The notes beneath the pieces are model-generated. The model searched no databases. It worked only from the letters and a program-made list of their open reading frames with translations, and was not told the origin of the DNA. Both the position numbers and the translations under genes were made by a program. Source: Alcanivorax sp. (GTDB lineage: Bacteria > Pseudomonadota > Gammaproteobacteria > Pseudomonadales > Alcanivoracaceae). Taken from it: a stretch of DNA of 64,000 bases. Positions 23,266 to 33,040 of this stretch are shown one piece after another; position 1 is the stretch's first letter; each line of letters starts with the position of its first letter. The stretch is from the NCBI RefSeq assembly GCF_017794965.1, contig NZ_CP051240.1, positions 1,178,001 to 1,242,000 of the forward strand. Reading direction: 5' to 3'.

Positions 23266-23296
23266 AAACCCACCCAATGAGGTGGGTTTGTTGTTT
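23266..23296 (+). terminator. Rho-independent terminator
   Basis: AAACCCACC (23266-23274) and GGTGGGTTT (23281-23289) form a perfect nine-pair stem with a six-base loop, followed by GTTGTTT. It ends plus-strand transcription from the hydrolase side and lies 35 bases before the next ATG. Confidence 0.75.
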
Positions 23297-23330
23297 CTGC
23301 CTCTTGGGAATGTGTATTTCAGGAGGATTA

Positions 23331-23843
23331 ATGAGAAAAGTCGCGGTTTTTGGCAAGCCAGGTAGTGGCAAGTCCACATTAAGCAAAACGCTGGCTGCCG
23401 CATCTGGCATCCCTTTGTATCCGTTGGATTCGCTGGTATACAAGCCCAACGGTGAGTCGGTAGAGCGTGCATTATTCGACGAAGCGCATGAACAATTACT
23501 GGCCTCAGACAGCTGGATCATCGAAGGTTTGGGGCCGCTGGCGTCATTCCATCAGCGCTTGAACGCTGCGGACACACTGGTTTATGTGGACTTGCCGTAC
23601 TTCACCAGCTACTGGTTTGTGACCAAGCGTTTGCTCAAAGGCCTGTTTGTGAAACCGGAAGGCTGGCCAGAGGGGAGCTCTGTGTTCAAGGGAACGCTTG
23701 AGAGCTACAAGATGCTGAGATTGTCCCCAAGGTTCTGGAACGCAGACTTTCGTTCCCGGCTGGAAGCGTTATCCACGGGTAAAACTCTCCATGTGATCAC
23801 ATCGGTCACTGCACTTAACCACTTCGTGCGTGATCACCTTTAG
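23331..23843 (+). CDS. Adenylate-kinase-like P-loop NTPase (DNA topology modulation/FlaR type)
   Basis: 170 residues. MRKVAVFGKPGSGKSTLSK is a Walker A at the extreme N-terminus; PLYPLDSLVY is the second conserved element, DSWIIEGLG the Walker-B-like strand, and TLVYVDLPYFTSYWFVTKRLLKG follows the family. Members are small nucleotide-kinase-like proteins of unclear substrate. A perfect AGGAGGA precedes the ATG at 23331; an upstream in-frame ATG at 23277 lies inside the terminator hairpin and is rejected. Confidence 0.85.
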   Translation: MRKVAVFGKPGSGKSTLSKTLAAASGIPLYPLDSLVYKPNGESVERALFDEAHEQLLASDSWIIEGLGPLASFHQRLNAADTLVYVDLPYFTSYWFVTKRLLKGLFVKPEGWPEGSSVFKGTLESYKMLRLSPRFWNADFRSRLEALSTGKTLHVITSVTALNHFVRDHL

Positions 23844-23861
23844 TTGCAGGCGAAGGATTCG

Positions 23862-23960
23862 GGTCAGCTCTTGCGTGCACGATGCAAGACCTGACCCTGG
23901 TATTGACCCTAAGGAGCTTCGGGGTCAGACCTCACACTTCCCAAAGTTGATGCCCTGTGG
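23862..23960. repeat. GGGGTCAG-type palindromic repeats
   Basis: GGGTCAGCTCTTGCGTGCA pairs with the inverse GATGCAAGACCTGACCC. It is followed by GGGGTCAGACCTCACA, then TTCCCAAAGTTGATGCCCTG, a diverged copy of the motif at 21512-21550. This is the rightmost copy and marks the end of the repeat-rich accessory region. Confidence 0.75.
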
Positions 23961-24131
23961 GATTAGAAGAATTCACCCTGGATGCTCCGGCCCTGTCCGG
24001 AATTGGTTGACCTCTACCGTTCAACCTTTAAATAGAAGGAGACCGATTTCCCGGTTTTCACCTTCCCCGCTTGATCATCCGCGCTCTCACGGTCCACGCT
24101 GGAATCCGTTTCAATAATCGGGAGGGACCCC

Positions 24132-24620
24132 ATGTCCAAGCCAGCCAAAAATACCGTCTGCCTGTGGTTCAATTGTGATGCGGAGGAGGCCGCACGGTTT
24201 TATGCCAGTGTGTTTCCCGATACCACCGTGGATGCCGTGAACCGGGCGCCGGGGGATTATCCCGCCGGCCAGGAAGGGGATGTGATTACCGTGGAGTTCA
24301 CGGTGATGGGCATTCCTTGTCTGGGGCTCAATGCCGGCGATGCCTTTAGCCATGATGAGGCCTTTTCGTTTCAGGTGGCCACGGACGATCAGGCAGAAAC
24401 GGATCGCTACTGGAATGCCATTATCGATAACGGCGGGCAGGAAAGTGCCTGTGGCTGGTGCAAGGATAAATGGGGGCTCTCCTGGCAGATTACGCCGGTG
24501 GTGTTGACTCAGGCCATCAACAGCCCGGATCGGGGGCTGGCTAAGCGGGCTTTCGAGGCCATGATGACCATGCACAAGATCGATGTAGCGGCTATTGAGG
24601 CGGCCTGCCGTAACGACTGA
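24132..24620 (+). CDS. VOC-superfamily protein (PhnB-like)
   Basis: 162 residues. CLWFNCDAEEAARFYASVFP is the opening of the PhnB/3-demethylubiquinone-9-methyltransferase-like VOC family. GQEGDVITVEFTVMGIPCLG and ACGWCKDKWGLSWQITP are the following conserved blocks. These proteins have a glyoxalase fold and mostly unknown substrates. GGGAGG precedes the ATG. GC-rich again, unlike the cassette island. Confidence 0.9.
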   Translation: MSKPAKNTVCLWFNCDAEEAARFYASVFPDTTVDAVNRAPGDYPAGQEGDVITVEFTVMGIPCLGLNAGDAFSHDEAFSFQVATDDQAETDRYWNAIIDNGGQESACGWCKDKWGLSWQITPVVLTQAINSPDRGLAKRAFEAMMTMHKIDVAAIEAACRND

Positions 24621-25131
24621 CCACGCACCGAATTCGTGGTTATACGCTCAAGCGGGTTCGGCGTCATGGGCGCCGGCCAAGGTCTTACCTGTGCATCCCC
24701 GCACAGCCTGCAAGGCTGACCGGTTTCCCGCTTTTAATTCGGGTCTTTGCTCTTAAGCGCCCGCCGCTCTCCCTGTCTTGCGTCCATTTCACTCCGGGTC
24801 GCTCTCTGCGGATCCGGGGGATAACGGCCCTGATCCACCTTGCGGGTATTCAATATCGAAAACAATGTTTATACCTAAGTCGTATGCTCTCCGCTGTTTG
24901 CGTTGGGTAAGCTTGGCAGGGATAAGTGCTGAAAGCGGAGTGTCCTGCCTGTTCCTTGTCAGGGGGAGGGCGGCGGGCAGAGGGTGTATGCCACGCAGGG
25001 CGCGGCAGTTCTGAACGTTCCGGACAACAACTAACACGCAACGGGTGCCCGTGTGCGCGGGTTTGCCGTGGGAGCGGGGAATCCAGGGGCTATCAGCGTC
25101 AGGAGACTGGTCAGCCTGTGTGGGGAAGGCA
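24621..25131. other. Intergenic region without recognised gene
   Basis: Apart from a small hairpin (CCACG at about 24623 with CGTGG at about 24637) I see no gene or repeat of note. Short open frames on both strands lack family features and ribosome-binding sites. The promoter of the following GGDEF gene is probably in the last 150 bases. Confidence 0.4.
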
Positions 25132-26118
25132 ATGGCGGAAACGGTAAAGGAACTGCAGGAAGCGCTGACGGCGCTTCAGGCACGGCTCAAGGAGTACGAG
25201 CATCAGTCCAAACAGCTTGATATGGTGATCAAGGCCACTGGCGTGGGTATCTGGGACTGGAATGTGCAGACCGGCGAAACCGTTTTCAATGAACGCTGGG
25301 CGGACATTATTGGTTATACCCTGGACGAGATTTCACCGGTGAGTATCCAGACCTAGATCACCTACGCTCACCCCGACGACCTGAAAGAATCCGACCGGCT
25401 GTTGCGTGACCATTGGGCCGGGAACACGGATTACTACATTTTCGAATCGCGCATGAAGCACACGGCCGGACACTGGGTCTGGGTCTATGATGCCGGGCAG
25501 GTGGTGGAATGGAACGATGACGGTAGCCCGAAACGGATGGTGGGCACCCATCTGGATATCACCCGCCAGAAGGAAATGGCGCTGCAGCTGTCGCAGGCGA
25601 ACAAGGAATTGGCAGAGCTCAGTTACGTGGATGCCCTTACCGGTATCTCCAACCGCCGAGCCTTTGACTGCAAGTTCTGTGAGCTGGTGTCGGCCACCCG
25701 GCGCACTCGCTCTGCGCTGTCGCTGATGATCATCGATATCGATTTCTTCAAACAGTTCAACGATCTCTATGGTCATGAACAGGGAGACCATGCGATCCGT
25801 GAGGTGGCGCGGCAGGTGGCGGCGACGCTGCCGAGGAGAACGGACTTTGCCGCCCGTTATGGCGGTGAAGAGATTGTGGTGTTGTTGCCCTATACCCCAA
25901 AAGCCGGGGCGATTGCCGTGGCGGAGAAAATCATTGAGGCGGTACACCGTTTGCAGATTCCTCACGTCTATTCAGACGACAAGGGCTGTCTGTCCGTGAG
26001 CATTGGTGTGGCCACGGCCAATGAGGCCTATGACGATCTCTTCCAGCTCGCCGACCAGGCGCTCTACGACGCCAAGCACGCTGGCCGCAATGGTTTTCGG
26101 GTGAAGGCCGCAGATTGA
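25132..26118 (+). pseudogene. PAS-GGDEF diguanylate cyclase interrupted by an in-frame TAG
   Basis: From ATG 25132 the frame encodes a coiled start and a PAS fold (MVIKATGVGIWDWNVQTGET; WADIIGYTLDEIS), then TAG at 25354-25356. The same frame resumes without a shift as ITYAHPDDLKESD, the usual PAS continuation, then PAC (GTHLDITRQKEMA) and a GGDEF domain. The active loop is RYGGEEI and RRTD five residues before it is an intact RxxD inhibitory site. A single substitution, for instance TGG to TAG, would explain it. An internal start at 25402 could still yield PAC-GGDEF. Confidence 0.87.
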
Positions 26119-26150
26119 TCCGGCACTGTTCATGGATAGTTGAACAGTCA

Positions 26151-28043
26151 CTAGCTCGCCACCATGACTCTCTCATTCAACAGTGCTTCGATTTCCGCAA
26201 TGCTGGCCGGATCATCAATGGTGGACGGCACGGTATAGCTTTCGCCGTCGGCAATCTGGCGCAGCAGTTTGCGCAGGATCTTGCCGGAGCGGGTCTTGGG
26301 CAGGCGCTGGGCGATGAGGGTGTCCTTGAGGCAGGCCACGGCGCCGATTTCCTGACGGATACGGGCGACCAGTTCGCTGTTCAGGGTGTCTGCCTCCACA
26401 TCCATGCCGTCCTTGAGCAATACCAGCCCCAGTGGGACCTGACCTTTCAGATCGTCGGCAATGCCGATCACCGCACACTCGGCCACGGCCGGATGGCCGG
26501 CCAGCACTTCTTCCATTTCTCCAGTGGAGAGCCGGTGCCCGGCCACGTTGATCACATCGTCAGTGCGACCCATGATGAAGACGTATCCGTCGTCGTCCTT
26601 GTAACCGCCGTCACCGGAGGTGTAGTAACCCGGGAACTGTTCCAGATAGCCCGCCAGGAAGCGCGGGTGGTTACCCCAGATGGTGGGCAGGCAGCTGGGG
26701 GGCAGCGGCAGTTTGATGGCCACGTTGCCTTGCTGGTTGGGGCCCACTTCGTTGCCGTTGTCATCGAGGATGCGCACGTCGTAGCCAGGGCTGGGCAAGG
26801 TGGCCGAGCCCGGCTTGCAGGGCCTGGGCTCCACACCCATGAGGTTGGCGCAGATGCCCCAGCCGGTTTCGGTCTGCCACCAGTGATCCACCACCGGCAG
26901 GCCGGTGATGTGTTTTACCCAGTCGTAGGTGGGGGGGTCGAGCCGTTCGCCGGCCATGAAGATGGATTCCAGTGACGACAGATCATGCTTGCGGATGCCA
27001 TCGGCGTTGGGGGCTTCTTTCTTGATGGCGCGGAAGGCAGTGGGAGCAGAAAACAGGGCCTTGACCTGGTACTCCTCGACGACGCGCCAGAAGGCGGCGG
27101 CATCCGGGGTGCGTACCGGTTTGCCTTCATAGAGCACGGTGGACAAGCCACTGATCAGCGGGGCGTAGACGATGTAGGAATGCCCCACCACCCAGCCCAC
27201 ATCAGAGGCGGCCCAGAAGGTGTCGCCGGGGTTCATGTTGTAAATCGCTTTCATGCTGTAGTGCATGGCCACGGCGTGGCCGCCGTTGTCACGGACCACC
27301 CCCTTGGGTTTGCCGGTGGTGCCGGAGGTGTAGAGGATGTACAGCGGATCGGTGGCCAGCACCGGGGTGCAGTCGGCGGGTGCGGCGGCGTCTACGGCGT
27401 TCTGCCAGTCCAGATCCCGTCCTTCGATCAGTGAGGCAAGGGCCTGGGAGCGTTGGTAGATGATGCAGTGTTCCGGTTTGTAGCTGGCCTGCTCGATGGC
27501 CGCATCCACCATGGGTTTGTACTCGATCACCTTGTTCACTTCCACGCCACAGGACGCCGAGACAATGACCTTGGGCTGTGCATCGTCAATACGGATGGCC
27601 AGTTCGTGGGGGGCGAAGCCGCCAAAAACCACGGAGTGGATGGCCCCCAGACGTGCGGTGGCAAGCATGGCCACCACGGCTTCCGGGATCATGGGCATGT
27701 AGATCAGCACCCGGTCGCCCTTGCCCACGCCCTGTTGCTGCAGGGCGCCGGCGAAGCGGGCCACGCGGTCGGTCAGCTCGGCGTAGGTAATGGTCTGCTT
27801 GCTGTCGGTCACTGGTGAGTCGTAGTAGATGGCCACCTGTTCACCGCGGCCCTTTGCCAGATTGGCATCCAGCGCCATGTGGCAGGTATTCATGACCCCG
27901 TCAGGGAACCAGCGATCAATGCCGTTTTCGTCCTTGCCGACAATGGTGGCAGGAAAGGTGAACCAGTCCAGCTGCCGTGCCTTGTCGGCCCAGAAGGTGT
28001 CGGGTTCGTTGATGGATGCAGAGTACTCTTCCTGGTAGCTCAT
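26151..28043 (-). CDS. prpE: Propionyl-CoA synthetase (acyl-CoA synthetase)
   Basis: 630 residues. ACAS N-terminal region (YQEEYSASINEPDTFWADKA), AMP-binding P-loop LYILYTSGTTGKPKGVVRD, WWQTETGWGI (A5), YTSGDGGYKDDDGY (A7), GRTDDVINVAGHRLSTGEMEE (A8) and the acetylatable lysine in LPKTRSGKILRK (A10). GVVRDNGGHAVA and VVGHSYIVYAPLI favour PrpE over Acs. It activates propionate to propionyl-CoA in the cytoplasm. The start MSYQEEY at 28043 has GAGG upstream; five more codons are open to 28058. No other prp gene is adjacent. Confidence 0.9.
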   Translation of the reverse strand: MSYQEEYSASINEPDTFWADKARQLDWFTFPATIVGKDENGIDRWFPDGVMNTCHMALDANLAKGRGEQVAIYYDSPVTDSKQTITYAELTDRVARFAGALQQQGVGKGDRVLIYMPMIPEAVVAMLATARLGAIHSVVFGGFAPHELAIRIDDAQPKVIVSASCGVEVNKVIEYKPMVDAAIEQASYKPEHCIIYQRSQALASLIEGRDLDWQNAVDAAAPADCTPVLATDPLYILYTSGTTGKPKGVVRDNGGHAVAMHYSMKAIYNMNPGDTFWAASDVGWVVGHSYIVYAPLISGLSTVLYEGKPVRTPDAAAFWRVVEEYQVKALFSAPTAFRAIKKEAPNADGIRKHDLSSLESIFMAGERLDPPTYDWVKHITGLPVVDHWWQTETGWGICANLMGVEPRPCKPGSATLPSPGYDVRILDDNGNEVGPNQQGNVAIKLPLPPSCLPTIWGNHPRFLAGYLEQFPGYYTSGDGGYKDDDGYVFIMGRTDDVINVAGHRLSTGEMEEVLAGHPAVAECAVIGIADDLKGQVPLGLVLLKDGMDVEADTLNSELVARIRQEIGAVACLKDTLIAQRLPKTRSGKILRKLLRQIADGESYTVPSTIDDPASIAEIEALLNERVMVAS

Positions 28044-28258
28044 CGCGGCTGACCTCATGGTGTCGCGCCCACTTCTGATGGGGCTGTGGCCCGGTGCGGG
28101 AGACCAGTGGTAAGGGCTGGATGAAGCACGGGCAGTTAAGGGTGTCTTGATGGGATGCTATGACGAGGGGGTTGGCCAGTGAATTAGACTAAAGTGGGGA
28201 AAGGAGGCGCGGCACACATCAGGCTTCATGGGAGCCCATAAGGGGATGGCTTGTGTTT

Positions 28259-28665
28259 TGTAGGAGCGGCGGTTCCGCCGCGAAGCGATGGGTTTAATCG
28301 CGGTCGAACGACCGCTCCTACAGAAGCCGCGGAAAAACGTAGGGCGGAAATCGGCGAGAGCCGATCTCCGCCGTGTAGCCGCAACGGGAGAAGGGCGGAC
28401 CTGCCAACCGCATCATCTGTTCAGGGGAACAGGATTTCATCGCCGCATTTTGATTCTCGCAGATGCCTGTCTCGTGGGAGCCTGCTTGCAGGCGAATGTT
28501 GGTGCGGAAAGGGCTATTCGCTTGCAAGCAAGCTCCCACAGGAGCCTGGAATTATGGTGTGGGAGCTTGCCTGCAAGCGATATGCGCCTTGGCCAGTGAC
28601 AGCAAGCAAATTTGAGTGACGCGAAATCCCGTAGGGCGGAAATGCCCCAGGGCATCTCCGCCATG
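28259..28665. repeat. Cluster of three REP-type palindromes
   Basis: 28259-28324 is an intact REP pair (TGTAGGAGCGGCGG ... CGACCGCTCCTACA). 28338-28375 and 28629-28665 are copies of a second type, GTAGGGCGGAAAT...ATCTCCGCC. 28472-28545 is a third type, GTGGGAGCCTGCTTGCAGGCG inverse to CGCTTGCAAGCAAGCTCCCAC. No gene is seen between 28044 and 28856; the open frames follow the palindromes. Confidence 0.85.
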
Positions 28666-28856
28666 GGCGCCAGGCTTGTCCCGGCCAATGGGGTGTGGAG
28701 GAGAGCAAAGGGTTCGTTCAGGCAAGCTAAGCGCCAGCAGGGTGTCGGTGGCGGGGTTGGGCGTGATGCATGCTGCGTGTTGCGGTAATTACCGTCAATG
28801 CAGTGGTGCGGCAGGTGGTTCACCATGGGGGCACATTCATTTACACGGAGGCAACC

Positions 28857-29159
28857 ATGTACATCGCCATGAACCGTTTCAAGATCAAGCCGGGCTGTGA
28901 AGACGATTTTATCGAGATCTGGCGGGGCAGGGATACGTTTCTGCAAGAGGTACCGGGCTTTAAGGAATTTCACCTGTTGCAGGGGGCGAGCAACGAAGAG
29001 TACACCCTGTTTTCGTCCCATGCGGTGTGGGAGTCGAAGGCGGCGTTTGAAGGCTGGACCAAGTCCGAGGCGTTCCGCAAGGCCCACGCCAACGCCGGGG
29101 CCCGCAAGGATATCTACCTGGGCCCGCCGCAGCTGGAATGTTTTGAGGTGGTGTTGTAA
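28857..29159 (+). CDS. Antibiotic biosynthesis monooxygenase (ABM) domain protein
   Basis: 100 residues: MYIAMNRFKIKPGCEDDFIE, WRGRDTFLQEVPGFKEFHLL, then EYTLFSSHAVWESKAAFEGW. This is a single ferredoxin-like ABM domain, resembling HmoA-type heme-degrading or stress monooxygenases. GGAGG sits six bases before the ATG; the longer frame from 28770 lacks a ribosome-binding site. The enzymatic substrate cannot be read from sequence. Confidence 0.85.
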   Translation: MYIAMNRFKIKPGCEDDFIEIWRGRDTFLQEVPGFKEFHLLQGASNEEYTLFSSHAVWESKAAFEGWTKSEAFRKAHANAGARKDIYLGPPQLECFEVVL

Positions 29160-29430
29160 GGACGCCCGATGCCGGACACCTGATGCGCAGCCCGCCCAGG
29201 TGTTCGACCTTGGCGCTTGCGTGCAAGGGGCAAAGGGGCAGGGGTTCGCAGGGCCCTGTCTGTTTTCGCTATAAACCGTTATTCCCTGGTTTGGGCCCGG
29301 GTTCGCCAGGGGAAGAGTGGCTCACGCCTGTTTTCGTCTGGTTCATCACATCGCTGAGCGACCTAACGGCTTGTCTCGGCAAGACGCTGCCAATGTGTTT
29401 CTCTCCTGACTTGGCCTGGCTTGCCATGGC

Positions 29431-32400
29431 TTACTTCGGATCCCCAGTTTGGTTGGATTTGCCATCGTTAGCTTGCGAATCCGCTGACGGGCCGTTGTCG
29501 TCATTGCCTTCGTTGCCCTTGTGGCTTTCCAGGTTGAGCTGCTCGCCATTGCTGGTGCGGATGTGGATGTCCAGCTGGCTGAAGGCAATTTCCACGTCCT
29601 GTTCCTTGCAGAGCGCATCAATGTGCCGGTTGAGCTCATCGGTGGCGGCCAGGCGATCGTTGATATCATCCACGTGCACCCGTAATTCATGGTCCAGGGT
29701 GCTGGCACCAAAGCCCATGAACAGCACCACCGGCTCGGGATCCCGAAGTACCCGGCGGTTGTTTCTGGCCGCTTTGAGCAGAATGTCGCGGCATTTCTCC
29801 AGATCGGAACCGTAGGCAAAGCCCACCTTGAGAATCACCCGGGTAACGGTGTCAGAAAGTGACCAGTTGATCAGCCGTTCGGTGACGAACACCTTGTTCG
29901 GCACCAGGATTTCCTTGCGGTCAAAGTCGATCAGGGTGGTGGCACGAATGCGGATCCGGCTCACGGTGCCGTCCAGGTTGTTGATGGTAATCACGTCGCC
30001 AATCCGGATTGGGCGTTCGAACAGCAGGATGATGCCGGACATGAAGTTGGCAAAGATTTCCTGAAGGCCGAAGCCCAGCCCCACCCCCAGTGCCGCCACC
30101 AGCCACTGCATCTTGTCCCAGCTGAGTCCCAGTGCGCCCAGGGTCAGCACCAGGCCGCTGGCCACGATCACGTAGGAGAGCAGGGTGGTGGTGGCATAAC
30201 TGGTGCCCTGACGCAGATCCAGTCTGGACAGTACCAATACCTCCAGCAGGCCGGGCAGGTTGCTGGCCAGCAGGAACGTGACCGCCCCGATGACCAGTGA
30301 GGCGATCACATCCCCCAGGCTGATCAGTGATGCGCTGGCTTCTGCACCGGTGCCGTCAGCGGTTTCCCACAGCACAATCTTGTCGGTGTAGGCAAAGGCA
30401 TGGAATACATCTGCCCATACCCAGTACACCAGCACGCCAATGACGCCCACCAGCGCCAGCCGGATAAGCCGCAATGACTGCTGGTTGACCTGTTTGAGAT
30501 CCAGTTGCGGCTCTTCCACTTCCACCGCTTCCGAACTGGCGTTGTCCTTCTGCTCGCTTTCGCGCTGAGCCACTGCCCGCTTGTAGGCCAGCCGTTGTGC
30601 TGCCACGGCCAGGCCGCGCACGGCGGTGGCGTCCAGCAGGATCCACAGGGCCACCAGATAAAGGCTGAAAATCATGTGGCCGGCCAGGCGTACGGAGGTG
30701 TAGTAGTAGCCCACCCCGGTCAACACGATCAGTGCCAGCGGGGCCATGCCGCACAGGGCGGTGGACAGGGTTTTCATGGCGGCGCTGTAGTGGCGACCGG
30801 GGTAGGCCCGGGCGATGGCAGGCAGGCTGACCAGGATGGCGCCCAGGCAGGCCAGCATGATGACCAGGCCCAGGCGGTCGTTACTGAGTTGGGCGGGCCA
30901 CTGGTCGCCAAAGGCAATGATGAACATCATCGGTACCAGAGCCAGTCCGGTGATCAGCATGCGGCGGCGCATCTGCTGTTGATGGGTCATGTCCCAGCGG
31001 AAGTGGCGCTGCGCAATGCCGTTGTTCTTGAGCAGCCGGTAAAGCACTTCGAACACCAGCCACAACAGTGCCAGTTGCGTGAACGCGGAGCCGATGACAC
31101 TGCTGAACGTGCCCGGGGTCAGCCAGATGGCACTACCCAGCAAGGCAAGGAACACCGGTACCGGTGCCGAGATGATAAAGGTATAGAGCAGGCTGACCGG
31201 GGTATGGATCTGGCTGTCCCGGCGCAGGGAGCCCACGTCCCGGTTCATCACGGCGATTCGCTCTTTCAGCTTGGGCCGCACCAGCAGTAGCAGGATAGAG
31301 GGGATCAACATGCCGATGAGCCAGGCCCAGCCCTGGGTAAAGAGCTTCCAGGTGCTGTCCACCAATGCTTGCCAGGGCATGTTCTGCACCTGTTTCAACA
31401 GCTCGGCGGGCAAGCGCCCCAGCCAGTGAAAGCTCAGTGGTTGATTGCTCGGCATCCAGAAGGTCTGCTCGGAAATGGTGTTGTGCAGGTCCTGGGTGAT
31501 CTTGCGGAGCTGGTCATGATTGAGCTGGGTGCGGGTAAGGATAGCCAGCTGGCGGGTCAGTTCCTGATCCAGCTGGTCGTACAGGCCCAGGCGTTCTTCG
31601 CGGAGCAGGGCAAACGCCCGATCGAGCGCTTCGCCACCGGGGGAGTCAATGTCCTCGTCCAGCGGGAGGCTGGCATCATCCAGCCCCTGAATGTGCTGCT
31701 CGATCTCGAACTGACGCAGGCGGGATTCGGTGATCTGCTTTTCCAGATCCAGTTCTCCCTGATCCTGGGGCAGGCTCTTTTGTTGCTTGTAGAGGATGCG
31801 CGAGAGCAGCAGGCTGCCATCGAGCATGCGAATCTGGTCGTTGACCGTGGCGGACAGGGAGCGCGCCTTGTCCAGCTGGGTCTTGGTGTCCACGGCGGTG
31901 CGTAACAGCTGATTGACGCTGTCGCTGGTGGCGGCCAGCTCCTTGCGCAAGGCCTGATTGGTTTTCATGGCCTGCTGCACCTGGGGATGCTCCAGCACCG
32001 AGGCCGATAATGAGGAATCCGGGGCGTTGGCCTGTTCTTCCAGCTGGTTGGTGCGACGCTCGTTGATTAGGGGCTGTACCGCGTCCAGGCGCTGCTCGAT
32101 CAGGTTTTGCTCCAGCTTGAATAGCTGTTGCTCAAGGCGGGCAATATCCTGCTGGCGATCAATGATCGAGAGTTCCTGGTTATAGCGTTCGATGCGGGAT
32201 TCCAGGGCCTTCTGCTCCGTTTGCAGCCGACGGATTTCCAGTTCTTTCAGCGGCTCGCCGTCTTCATCGGTGCCGTTGTTTAATCGTGAGCGGATGGTAT
32301 TGATCCGGTCCATGGCTTCGCCGATGACTTTCTGGGCCTGCTCGGGGAGGGTCTGGGCCCGGGTCAGTTCGCTGTTGGCACGGGCCAGCTCGCTCTGGTT

Positions 32401-32784
32401 GGTTTCCAGGGCATCAAGCTGGGAGACCAGCACAGTGACCAGCGCTTTCAGGTTCTTGTCAGCGTAGGCTGCCTGCCAGTCGGAATCCCGCTCTTCACGC
32501 AAGCGGGTGAGCTCCGCCTCCAGACGGGTTCGCTTGGAGGGTGCCTCCCTGGCGAAGGTTTCCAGTTCCTCGATGGTGGCCTGGTTGCTGTCGATTTCCT
32601 GGCGAAACTCCAGGGTTTTTTCCAGTGTTTCTCGCTCGGGGTTGGGGCTGCCATCCTGTTTGCCTTCGCTGGTTTCAGTGAGCTGCTTCTGCAGATCACC
32701 GACACCGGGCAAGCTGAAGCTGGTTTGTGAAAACGCCAGGCAGGGTAGAAGCAGCAACAGCATCAGGGGAAGGCGTCGATCCAT
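29431..32784 (-). CDS. Large mechanosensitive channel, MscK/KefA type
   Basis: About 1117 residues. Signal peptide (MLLLLLPCLAFS), a periplasmic coiled-coil domain of about 450 residues (repeated LEQQLFKLEQNLIEQRL-type heptads), some ten membrane helices from about 470 to 870, then the MscS core: glycine-rich pore helix WLVAALGVGLGFGLQEIFAN, FERPIRIGDVITI (beta domain) and the alpha/beta vestibule to the end. It releases solutes on hypo-osmotic shock. The start ATG at 32784 has GGAGAG upstream. The tail is Asn/Asp-rich. Confidence 0.9.
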   Translation of the reverse strand: MDRRLPLMLLLLLPCLAFSQTSFSLPGVGDLQKQLTETSEGKQDGSPNPERETLEKTLEFRQEIDSNQATIEELETFAREAPSKRTRLEAELTRLREERDSDWQAAYADKNLKALVTVLVSQLDALETNQSELARANSELTRAQTLPEQAQKVIGEAMDRINTIRSRLNNGTDEDGEPLKELEIRRLQTEQKALESRIERYNQELSIIDRQQDIARLEQQLFKLEQNLIEQRLDAVQPLINERRTNQLEEQANAPDSSLSASVLEHPQVQQAMKTNQALRKELAATSDSVNQLLRTAVDTKTQLDKARSLSATVNDQIRMLDGSLLLSRILYKQQKSLPQDQGELDLEKQITESRLRQFEIEQHIQGLDDASLPLDEDIDSPGGEALDRAFALLREERLGLYDQLDQELTRQLAILTRTQLNHDQLRKITQDLHNTISEQTFWMPSNQPLSFHWLGRLPAELLKQVQNMPWQALVDSTWKLFTQGWAWLIGMLIPSILLLLVRPKLKERIAVMNRDVGSLRRDSQIHTPVSLLYTFIISAPVPVFLALLGSAIWLTPGTFSSVIGSAFTQLALLWLVFEVLYRLLKNNGIAQRHFRWDMTHQQQMRRRMLITGLALVPMMFIIAFGDQWPAQLSNDRLGLVIMLACLGAILVSLPAIARAYPGRHYSAAMKTLSTALCGMAPLALIVLTGVGYYYTSVRLAGHMIFSLYLVALWILLDATAVRGLAVAAQRLAYKRAVAQRESEQKDNASSEAVEVEEPQLDLKQVNQQSLRLIRLALVGVIGVLVYWVWADVFHAFAYTDKIVLWETADGTGAEASASLISLGDVIASLVIGAVTFLLASNLPGLLEVLVLSRLDLRQGTSYATTTLLSYVIVASGLVLTLGALGLSWDKMQWLVAALGVGLGFGLQEIFANFMSGIILLFERPIRIGDVITINNLDGTVSRIRIRATTLIDFDRKEILVPNKVFVTERLINWSLSDTVTRVILKVGFAYGSDLEKCRDILLKAARNNRRVLRDPEPVVLFMGFGASTLDHELRVHVDDINDRLAATDELNRHIDALCKEQDVEIAFSQLDIHIRTSNGEQLNLESHKGNEGNDDNGPSADSQANDGKSNQTGDPK

Positions 32785-32879
32785 AACCAAACTCTCTCCA
32801 GGGGCAATTCAGCGATAGTTGTAACACAGGCAGACTCGGCACGCCTCACGGAACATGTAAAACGGACTGTCCTGCAGGC

Positions 32880-32985
32880 GATTTAGTGCGCAGTTCGGAA
32901 ATGGGCGTGAGCCCATCTCCGACGGGACGTGGACGTTCATGGCGGAGATCGGCATTCGCCGATTTCCGCCCTACGGTTTTATCGC
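32880..32985. repeat. GGCGGAAAT-type palindromes next to IS110 element 3
   Basis: GGAAATGGGCGTGAGCCCATCTCCG and GGCGGAGATCGGCATTCGCC with its inverse GGCGATTTCCGCCCTACG are members of the same repeat type as 28338-28375. The run ends about 20 bases before the left boundary of the third IS110 element. Confidence 0.75.
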
Positions 32986-33040
32986 CGTGGGGCGCCGGGT
33001 TTTGTAGATACCGTCTCTCTCCATACCCTGCAAGCCGTCT

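Noticed and set aside
21083..24131. Further cassettes (GFA protein, hydrolase, adenylate-kinase-like gene)
   Set aside because: No attC-like palindromes separate these genes, and a terminator and GGGGTCAGG repeats lie between them. I treat them as accessory but not part of the array.
28251..28619. Short open frames between prpE and the ABM gene
   Set aside because: They coincide with REP palindromes on both strands and lack ribosome-binding sites.
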